In this document: piece after piece, positions 16,377 through 20,928 of the stretch
Layout: every line of letters starts with the position of its first letter
Numbering within the stretch: position 1 is the stretch's first letter
Source: QHBQ01 sp038230695
Lineage (GTDB): Bacteria; Chloroflexota; Chloroflexia; QHBQ01
Direction: 5' to 3'
NCBI GenBank assembly: GCA_038230695.1
Contig: JBBRMT010000058.1
Location: forward strand, 1 to 20,928
Length of the DNA: 20,928 nt
Notes under the pieces: generated by a model
The model's input: only the letters and a program-made list of their open reading frames with translations
The model's database searches: none
Told to the model about the DNA's origin: nothing
Translations under genes and position numbers: made by a program

Positions 16377-16380
16377 GTCG

Positions 16381-17487
16381 TTACCGTCCCCACTTGGGAA
16401 AGCTGTGATCGTTATCGTCCACGGTAATCTGGCGCTGGTTGCTGCCATCGGCGTTCATCACGAATAGCTGGTGGGGCTGGCTGGCATCGGTGTGGCGGGC
16501 GTAGACGATGTACTTGCCGTCGGGGCTGTAGTTGGGATAGAGGCCGCCGCCGTTGGTAAGCTGGGTGAGGCCGCTGGCATCGGGGTTGATGGTGAACACA
16601 TCGTCGGTGCGGTTGTCGCTCAGGTTGGAGTTGAAGGCGATGTGGCTGCCGTCCGGCGACCAGACCGGGTTGCGGTCAATCGTGTCGCCGGTAGTAAGCG
16701 CGTGCAAGCCACTGCCATCGGCGTTGATGATGTAGACGTTGAAACGGGTCTGATTATCTGTCACCACCTTCTGGAAGGTATACAATATTTTGCTGCCGTC
16801 CGGCGACCAGAGCGGGCGGGCTACCAGAGTGTTGTGGTGGGTTAGTTGCTGCGCGTTACTGCCATCGGCGTTGATGACATAAATCTCCGTCTTGTCCGGC
16901 GTTCCTCCTGCAGTGTAAGCGATACGCTTGCCGTCCGGCGACCATGCAGGCCAGCCGGAGTAACCGTACTTCTGGCTGAGGGTGAGTGGCTGCACGTCGC
17001 TACCGTCCGGCTTCATCGTATACACCTGGTAGCCGCCAGTGCGGTTCGAGGCGAAGGCAATGCGGCTGCCGTCCGGCGACCAGCTAGGGAAGGTTTCATC
17101 GAAGCTATTATTGCTCAGGTTGATGGGCTTGACCGCACCCGCCGCCAGCTTCAGCAGGTAGATCTGCTGTGTATTGCTGTAAGGCTCGGCGACGAACAGG
17201 ATGCTGTTGCTATCGGGACTCCACTTTGGCTCCCCCTGCGTTTTCAAACCAGCGGTTATCGGCAACAGGCTGCTGCCATTTGCGTTCATCGCGTACAGGT
17301 TAAAGTTGCCCGTGCTGTCACTCTCATAGAAGGCCAGCTTACCACCCAGCGCGGCATCCGCCGTCGGTGTGGCTGGCGCAGGCTTGCTGCTGTCGCACGC
17401 TGCCAGCGCCAATAGCAGGAGTAGCAGCGGGAGGAGTTTTGAGATTTGAGTTTTGAGTTTTGAGTTTTGGTTGGTGAAGTTAAGCAC
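16381..17487 (-). CDS. TolB-like six-bladed beta-propeller lipoprotein
   Basis: A predicted exported lipoprotein. The signal peptide runs from a lysine-bearing n-region through a poly-Leu core to a lipobox LAAC with Cys31. The body holds six WSPDG/YSPDG blade motifs (WSPDSNSILF, WSPDGSRIAF, WSPDGKRIAY, WSPDGSKILY, WSPDGSHIAF, YSPDGKYIVY), each with a NADGS or NPDAS turn nearby, as in the TolB/WD40-like (PD40) propeller; such domains bind proteins or ligands. The start is GTG 17487: a stop codon lies three codons upstream (17496-17494) and no later start leaves a usable n-region. Residues 7-18, which supply three lysines of the n-region, are encoded by a heptamer array. No Shine-Dalgarno is visible; a TATAAT box ends six bases upstream, so a leaderless transcript is possible. 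Ligand unknown. Confidence 0.85.
   Translation of the reverse strand: MLNFTNQNSKLKTQISKLLPLLLLLLALAACDSSKPAPATPTADAALGGKLAFYESDSTGNFNLYAMNANGSSLLPITAGLKTQGEPKWSPDSNSILFVAEPYSNTQQIYLLKLAAGAVKPINLSNNSFDETFPSWSPDGSRIAFASNRTGGYQVYTMKPDGSDVQPLTLSQKYGYSGWPAWSPDGKRIAYTAGGTPDKTEIYVINADGSNAQQLTHHNTLVARPLWSPDGSKILYTFQKVVTDNQTRFNVYIINADGSGLHALTTGDTIDRNPVWSPDGSHIAFNSNLSDNRTDDVFTINPDASGLTQLTNGGGLYPNYSPDGKYIVYARHTDASQPHQLFVMNADGSNQRQITVDDNDHSFPKWGR
17435..17469 (-). repeat. Heptamer array encoding the signal-peptide n-region of the TolB-like protein
   Basis: In sense direction CAAAACT three times, CAAATCT, CAAAACT: five units, CAR on the sense strand. It encodes residues 7-18 of the lipoprotein precursor. 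Confidence 0.9.
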
Positions 17488-17492
17488 GCGAT

Positions 17493-17498
17493 ATTATA
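17493..17498 (-). promoter_or_regulatory. TATAAT box next to the GTG start of the TolB-like gene
   Basis: Perfect -10 hexamer on the minus strand (17498-17493). A transcript from it would begin at about 17487-17485, at the start codon itself. No good -35 is present at 16-18 bp (TTGAAA at 17518-17513 is 14 bp away), and there is no TGn, so confidence is limited. Confidence 0.4.
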
Positions 17499-17505
17499 CC
17501 AAATC

Positions 17506-17520
17506 TTTCAACTTTCAACT
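17506..17520 (+). repeat. Short heptamer repeat overlapping the end of the MFS gene
   Basis: CAACTTT followed by CAACTCC on the plus strand (17509-17522), with a preceding CTTT. The minus-strand TGA stop (17510-17508) of the MFS gene lies within it. Only two units, but orientation fits the rule for gene 3' ends. Confidence 0.6.
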
Positions 17521-18737
17521 CCCGACTTCTCCACAGGCAACGGCACCTTGCGGAAGGTGAAGTATAGTGCAATGTCGTAGCCGCTCTTGAGCAGGCCACC
17601 AGCGAGGAAGGGCAGACCGAGCGCGACGTAGCGCAGGGCAATTCCGCTCAGGCTGGGGCTAACTGCATTGGCGACTGCCCTTGCCACCACCGTAACGCCA
17701 GCGGCGGCGCTACGCTCGTTGGGGGCGACCAGCGCCATGGTGTACGCCTGGCGGGTCGGCACATCCATCTGCGACAGGCACTGGCGTAGCAGTAGCATCA
17801 GCATTGCCAGCGCAAAGTTGGGCATCAGCGGGATGAGCATCAGCAGCAGGTTGCTGGGCAGATGGGTGAAGACCATAGTGTTCAGCAGGCCGATACGACG
17901 GGCGATGGCAGGCGCGGCTAGCAGCGAGGCGGTGCTGCACAGGTTGGCGAAGAAGAATACCACCCCCACCACATCGCCGCCTACCCCGAAGCGAAGGTTC
18001 AGCCAGAGGGCAATCAGACTCTGCACCACCAGCCCACCGGCGAAGGCATCCACGCTCTGCAAAGCCGCCAGCCGCAGCACTATCGCCCGCGACGGGCCGA
18101 GACCCAGCGCCAGCAGCGGTCGCTGCCGCGCCGTACCTTGCACCTCCACCGCTGCCGACAGATGGGTATAAAGCAGGGTAATCGCCGCGCCAATGATGCC
18201 ATAGCTGAGAAAGAGCAAACGCTGGGTAATCGCGGGTTCAACCCCACCGCGCAGGAAATCGGGCAGGCCGCTTGCCAACGCCCCCAGCGCCAGCGCAGCG
18301 TAGCTGGTGAAGTTATATAGCGAAAACATGGTGGTGCGCTGATCACTCGCCGTAGTTTGCGGCAACGCGGCTTGCTCCACCGCCAGGAACGCGCCTGCTT
18401 CGCTGCTGGTTACGCTTACTGCGCCGGTCAGTGCGGCAAGCAGAAGGGCGATTAGATTGGTGGTAGCGGCGAACACCAGCCCAGCCACGCACATCAACAT
18501 CCCGCAGACTACCAGGGTGCGCCGCCTGCCCCACCTGTCGGCCACTGTGCTTAGGATAATGGTCAGCAAGGCGCTGCCTGCCAGCGCGATACTGAGCAGC
18601 AGGCCAATTTGCGCCTCATCGTAACCCAGCCCGCTCAGATACAGGGCAATGTGAACGCTGAAGAAGCCGAACGCAAATGAGCGCAGCGTCCGCGCCCCAA
18701 TGATAATCCAACCATCGCGGCTAATTGCCCCCAGCAT
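17508..18737 (-). CDS. Major facilitator superfamily transporter
   Basis: Moves a small molecule across the inner membrane, usually coupled to protons. The 409 residues are hydrophobic throughout, with about 12 predicted helices in two bundles and a short central loop around residues 190-215 (charged TARQRPLL). The MFS loop 2-3 signature (motif A) is present as DRWGRRRTL after the second helix. The second half carries RRIGLLNTM at the equivalent position. Start ATG 18737 follows GAGGCGGGG. Its last codons and stop fall in a heptamer repeat. It precedes the TolB-like lipoprotein by 20 bp, so the two may be co-transcribed, although a -10 box in the gap suggests an extra start. Substrate cannot be told; the subgroup resembles drug or sugar exporters. 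Confidence 0.88.
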   Translation of the reverse strand: MLGAISRDGWIIIGARTLRSFAFGFFSVHIALYLSGLGYDEAQIGLLLSIALAGSALLTIILSTVADRWGRRRTLVVCGMLMCVAGLVFAATTNLIALLLAALTGAVSVTSSEAGAFLAVEQAALPQTTASDQRTTMFSLYNFTSYAALALGALASGLPDFLRGGVEPAITQRLLFLSYGIIGAAITLLYTHLSAAVEVQGTARQRPLLALGLGPSRAIVLRLAALQSVDAFAGGLVVQSLIALWLNLRFGVGGDVVGVVFFFANLCSTASLLAAPAIARRIGLLNTMVFTHLPSNLLLMLIPLMPNFALAMLMLLLRQCLSQMDVPTRQAYTMALVAPNERSAAAGVTVVARAVANAVSPSLSGIALRYVALGLPFLAGGLLKSGYDIALYFTFRKVPLPVEKSGVES

Positions 18738-18838
18738 TTAGCCCCGCCTCAATAGGGCGAAGATTGAGTAAAGGCAGAATCCCCACAAGGCATCAATGCC
18801 CAACATCGCCATTCACCATGAACTTCCACCCTTCATTT

Positions 18839-18859
18839 CAACATTCAACATTCAACATT
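18839..18859 (+). repeat. Heptamer array at 3' end of the rhodanese gene
   Basis: CAACATT three times on the plus strand, the last T being part of the TGA stop (18861-18859) of the minus-strand gene. CAR strand antisense to that gene. Confidence 0.9.
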
Positions 18860-19431
18860 CATAATTTTGGTGAGGATGCGGTAGGATAGCCAGCCGCCTG
18901 CCAGGCCTTCAGCCCGCCGCTGAGGACACGCACATCGCTGAAGCCGCGTGCCTGCAACTCGCGCCCAAAGCTGATGCTGACCTGCTCTGCCGTGCAGTTA
19001 CAGTAGAGGATGACCGGCCTGCCCGCATCGAGTTCGCCCTGGCGTAGCAGCAGGTCGCTGATCTGGAAGTGTATCGCGATAGGAATGTGCGCGGCGGCAT
19101 ACTCGGAGTCGCTGCTGTTGTCGAGCAACTGGATGGGCGCGTGTGCATCGAGCAATTGCTTCAGCGTGGTCACGCTTATACGTGGAAAAGTGAGCGCGGC
19201 GGGGTCGGGCGTATCGGTCGGCCACACCTGCCCTGCCGTGTTGTGGGTGGCGACAATCGCCGGTCTGCTAACTCCGTCGCTGGTGATTGGCGCAGAATGC
19301 CCGAACAATACCGCCATCGCCACGAACGACAGGCTGGCTGCCGCCACACAGGCGAAAGCCAGCACCCAAAACGGGGTACGGCGCAGCGCTGGCTCGACTT
19401 TTGCTCTTGACTTGCTGCTGGTCTGGTTCAA
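18859..19431 (-). CDS. Membrane-anchored rhodanese-domain protein
   Basis: A short N-terminal segment, one membrane helix (about residues 21-43), a linker rich in Pro/Thr, and a rhodanese domain from about residue 84 to 185. The active-site strand and loop read ILYCNCTAEQ with the candidate catalytic Cys144 and a second Cys146; the domain closes with VRVLSGGLKAWQAAGYP, a typical rhodanese ending. The Cys-x-Cys loop resembles a subgroup with YCSCP-type loops rather than classical sulfurtransferases; activity on thiosulfate is uncertain. I choose TTG 19431: GGGGAG lies five bases upstream and the promoter at 19475-19503 would start transcription near 19468. The frame stays open to 19800, but that part is antisense to the neighbouring gene and has no domain. 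Probably faces outside the membrane. Confidence 0.85.
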   Translation of the reverse strand: MNQTSSKSRAKVEPALRRTPFWVLAFACVAAASLSFVAMAVLFGHSAPITSDGVSRPAIVATHNTAGQVWPTDTPDPAALTFPRISVTTLKQLLDAHAPIQLLDNSSDSEYAAAHIPIAIHFQISDLLLRQGELDAGRPVILYCNCTAEQVSISFGRELQARGFSDVRVLSGGLKAWQAAGYPTASSPKL

Positions 19432-19474
19432 TTTGGCTCCCCATCCGATAATAATTGACTGCTGACATCGTTGT

Positions 19475-19503
19475 ATTATACGCAGCGGCCTTGCCTTTGA
19501 CAA
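19475..19503 (-). promoter_or_regulatory. Promoter of the rhodanese gene
   Basis: On the minus strand: TTGTCA (19503-19498), 17-bp spacer, TATAAT (19480-19475). Its -35 overlaps by five bases with the -35 of the divergent promoter at 19497-19525. Confidence 0.85.
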
Positions 19504-19525
19504 GAAGACGTAGAGGGGGTACAAT
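19497..19525 (+). promoter_or_regulatory. Promoter of the two-helix membrane protein gene
   Basis: TTGACA (19497-19502), 17-bp spacer, TACAAT (19520-19525). Start near 19532, giving a leader of about 113 nt that contains a small hairpin GCGAAC-CGTT-GTTCGC (19571-19586). Confidence 0.85.
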
Positions 19526-19644
19526 AAGACTAATCTATTTGGCCTGGGTTGCATTTTGTAGTGGTCTGGGGCGAACCGTTGTTCGCAAGGGCGGGCCATA
19601 CAGATCTTATCTATTGGGGTTGGTAATGACAGGGGGCAGCCAAG

Positions 19645-20067
19645 ATGGAGAAGCGCAAGTACGAGCGCGAGATCGAAGAGATTCTGCGTAAGGCGGAGGA
19701 AGAAGGTTGGGCGAGCAAGAGCGGCAGCGTCAGCAAGGCCAACGCGCCCGACAATATCAAGCGACCCATCCGCCCCGCTAATCGGCCCACCGGCTTCCAC
19801 ATCACCCCCGGATTGGTGGTTGGAATATCGTTGAGCGTATTGGTGCTGATATTTTTGATCAGGCCATTCGCCCCTGAAATTTCGGTGCTACTTACCCCCC
19901 TGGCGGTATTGTTCTGTCTCGGCGCACTCATATATTACTACATCAGCACCTCGGCGGGCGGCAAGATGGAAAAGCGTTGGCGGGGGCAGACGATTGATAT
20001 GTCTAAGTCCAATGATCCGCTGGCGAACATCCGCCGCACTCTGGAACGCTGGTTTAGTCGCCATTAG
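19645..20067 (+). CDS. Small membrane protein with two helices and a charged N-terminal helix
   Basis: 140 residues, function unknown. The N terminus (MEKRKYEREIEEILRKAEEE) is a highly charged helix likely to form a coiled coil; residues 25-50 are a flexible Ser/Pro/Arg-rich linker; two membrane helices follow at about 55-74 and 80-100, and a basic tail (KMEKRWRGQTID...RRTLERWFSRH) completes the chain. Both ends are probably cytoplasmic. ATG 19645 is preceded by a modest AGGGGG at about ten bases; no better start exists in frame. It is expressed from a consensus-like promoter divergent from the rhodanese gene. The pattern is that of conserved small membrane proteins, but I cannot name a family. 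Confidence 0.7.
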   Translation: MEKRKYEREIEEILRKAEEEGWASKSGSVSKANAPDNIKRPIRPANRPTGFHITPGLVVGISLSVLVLIFLIRPFAPEISVLLTPLAVLFCLGALIYYYISTSAGGKMEKRWRGQTIDMSKSNDPLANIRRTLERWFSRH

Positions 20068-20086
20068 CCCGCCAGTAAAGCCGTAA

Positions 20087-20118
20087 GCCCCTCCCCAAGG
20101 GGGAGGCTGGGAGGGGGA
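20087..20118. repeat. GC-rich palindrome after the two-helix gene
   Basis: CCTCCCC (20090-20096) - AAG - GGGGAGG (20100-20106), followed by a second purine-rich copy. There is no T run, so it is not a typical terminator, though as an RNA hairpin it could protect or end the upstream message. It resembles the C-rich hairpin at 9123-9137. Confidence 0.55.
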
Positions 20119-20163
20119 GTTGGTTACTCCACCTGGTCGCTACTCAACAGCCCTATTTAGCGT

Positions 20164-20192
20164 TTGCAATTGCAGCCTGCGGCTGGTATAAT
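20164..20192 (+). promoter_or_regulatory. Extended -10 promoter driving the riboswitch transcript
   Basis: TTGCAA (20164-20169), 17-bp spacer ending in TGG, TATAAT (20187-20192). Transcription should start near 20199, directly before the riboswitch. Confidence 0.85.
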
Positions 20193-20204
20193 GTAGCGGC
20201 AAGT

Positions 20205-20345
20205 CCAAGTTAATACGCGCAGGGAGTTGGGGGAAGCCGGTGCGATACCGGCACAGTCCCGCTACTGTAAGCGGCGGTAGCGCAGCGATGCGCCCACCTG
20301 CCGATAAGTCAGATTACCCGCCCTGCGCCGACACCGACAACCTTC
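20205..20345 (+). promoter_or_regulatory. Cobalamin (B12) riboswitch aptamer
   Basis: The conserved core of the cobalamin family is present: GGGAAGCCGGTGCGATACCGGC (stem GCCGG 20236-20240 with CCGGC 20248-20252), the B12 box CCCGCTACTGTAA (20258-20270), and AAGTCAGA (20306-20313) before ACCCGCC. The closing helix pairs GCGCAGGG (20217-20224) with CCCTGCGC (20331-20338). A terminator hairpin downstream and a secreted protein gene behind it make this a transcriptional off-switch by the usual logic: B12 bound, gene off. Exact edges are approximate. Confidence 0.93.
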
Positions 20346-20390
20346 GCGAGAAAGGTGAGTGTGCAGGCGTGGCCCCATTGCGTCCTGTGC

Positions 20391-20426
20391 TCCTCTACCC
20401 TTGTTGAAGGTAGAGGATTTTATTTT
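20391..20426 (+). terminator. Riboswitch-controlled intrinsic terminator
   Basis: Stem CCTCTACC (20392-20399) / GGTAGAGG (20409-20416), extendable by a T-A pair, followed by ATTTTATTTTG. It lies about 50 bases after the aptamer and 65 before the start codon, so it is the likely expression platform. Confidence 0.85.
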
Positions 20427-20490
20427 GCCCTGCTATGAATCCCTCATATGGGGTTGGAGTAGGATGTATATCAAGACCAAAGGAGAGAGA

Positions 20491-20928
20491 ATGAAGAAGT
20501 TGCCAAAGTTTAGTTGGTTGCTAGCCCTGCTGCTAGCAGTCGCGTTTACCGTACCCGCCCTGGCTCAGACTGCGCCGCCTACTATTGCAACTAGCGCAGT
20601 GAGCAAAGCAGTGACCTGGCTTGCCAGCCAGCAGCACGCCGATGGCGGCTACGGCCCCGCCGCTGGTGGCCCATCTACCCTGGGCCAGACCGATGACGCG
20701 ATCTTCGCCTTCGCCGCAGTGGGCAAGGCTCCAGCGGGCATCAGCAAAGGCGGCAAGTCGCTAACCTACTTTCTGCTCGGCCACATCGGGCAGGCCAAGA
20801 GCGCGGGCGAGACCTGCAAGAGCGCTCTGGCCGCCGCCACCAGCCTGCCACTAGGCCAAACTTACGGCGGGGTCAACGTCTACGCTAAGATTGACGGCTT
20901 TTACAACGCCAGCACTGGGATGTACGGC
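20491..20928 (+). CDS. Secreted alpha-toroid (prenyltransferase/squalene-oxidase repeat) protein, candidate B12-binding; 3' truncated by window edge
   Basis: 146 codons are visible. A clear Sec signal peptide (KK n-region, Leu/Ala core, VPALA cleavage after residue 25) leads into an alpha-toroid repeat: SKAVTWLASQQHADGGYG (residues 38-55, the typical WL..QQ..dGgyg turn) and QTDDAIFAFAAVG (66-78). This is the helical barrel of prenyltransferase, terpene cyclase and also animal intrinsic factor/transcobalamin. No catalytic motif is visible so far. The ATG at 20491 has AAAGGAG five bases upstream; an in-frame ATG at 20464 would hide the signal peptide. Control by a cobalamin riboswitch points to extracellular B12 capture, as known for transcobalamin-like DUF4430 proteins; the decisive C-terminal part is outside the window. 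Alternative: a surface protein of another B12-linked process. Confidence 0.75.
   Translation, partial: MKKLPKFSWLLALLLAVAFTVPALAQTAPPTIATSAVSKAVTWLASQQHADGGYGPAAGGPSTLGQTDDAIFAFAAVGKAPAGISKGGKSLTYFLLGHIGQAKSAGETCKSALAAATSLPLGQTYGGVNVYAKIDGFYNASTGMYG

Noticed and set aside
19432..19800. N-terminal extension of the rhodanese frame
   Set aside because: It lies upstream of the TTG with a ribosome site, crosses both divergent promoters and is antisense to the next gene.
20087..20118. Intrinsic terminator for the two-helix membrane gene
   Set aside because: The hairpin is strong but has no T run; kept as a palindromic repeat.

Overview
The window reads as a chromosomal segment of a moderately GC-rich bacterium, most likely a member of Chloroflexota or a close relative. 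That assignment is inferred from protein style (SLH-type surface protein, Ala/Pro-rich N-terminal tails ahead of single membrane helices, TPR protein with a zinc ribbon), frequent TTG starts and repeat-rich intergenic DNA; no rRNA or other decisive marker is present. I recognise 17 protein genes, one tRNA, one cobalamin riboswitch, several well-formed promoters and terminators, and at least four families of short repeats.

Layout. 1-429: 3' end of an SLH surface protein (+). 430-875: gene-free. 876-2998: acyltransferase then family 2 glycosyltransferase (+), a pair resembling the enzymes that glycosylate and acylate carotenoids or other lipids. 2991-4987: enoyl-CoA hydratase followed by a GNAT acetyltransferase (-). 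5023-5160: a MITE-like inverted repeat. 5233-8680: lepA then a membrane-anchored PpiC foldase (-), from a promoter at 8764-8792. 8793-9573: gene-free and full of palindromes. 9574-10938: zinc-ribbon/TPR protein (-), divergent from tRNA-Leu(CAG) (+), their promoters nearly touching. 11251-13438: pgk then tpiA (-), separated by a MITE-like element. 13538-14491: a PH-like membrane protein (-). 14744-16252: two uncharacterised hydrophilic proteins (+). 16381-18737: MFS transporter then a TolB-like propeller lipoprotein (-). 18859-19431: membrane-anchored rhodanese (-), divergent from a two-helix membrane protein at 19645-20067 (+) with overlapping -35 boxes. 20164-20928: promoter, cobalamin riboswitch, terminator and the start of a secreted alpha-toroid protein (+), running off the window.

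Two things stand out. (1) Tandem arrays of a degenerate heptamer, consensus CARNNYT, sit at gene ends. Arrays after stop codons (seven genes) and arrays at gene starts (four clear genes) all face inward: the CAR strand is the sense strand at 5' ends and the antisense strand at 3' ends. Several begin inside the stop codon, and three are translated into protein N-termini. (2) A secreted alpha-toroid protein, the fold of animal intrinsic factor and transcobalamin, is placed behind a cobalamin riboswitch with a terminator, which suggests a bacterial B12-capture protein.

Several starts were decided by Shine-Dalgarno and promoter positions: TTG for lepA, tpiA and the rhodanese, and GTG with no Shine-Dalgarno (possibly leaderless) for the TolB-like lipoprotein.
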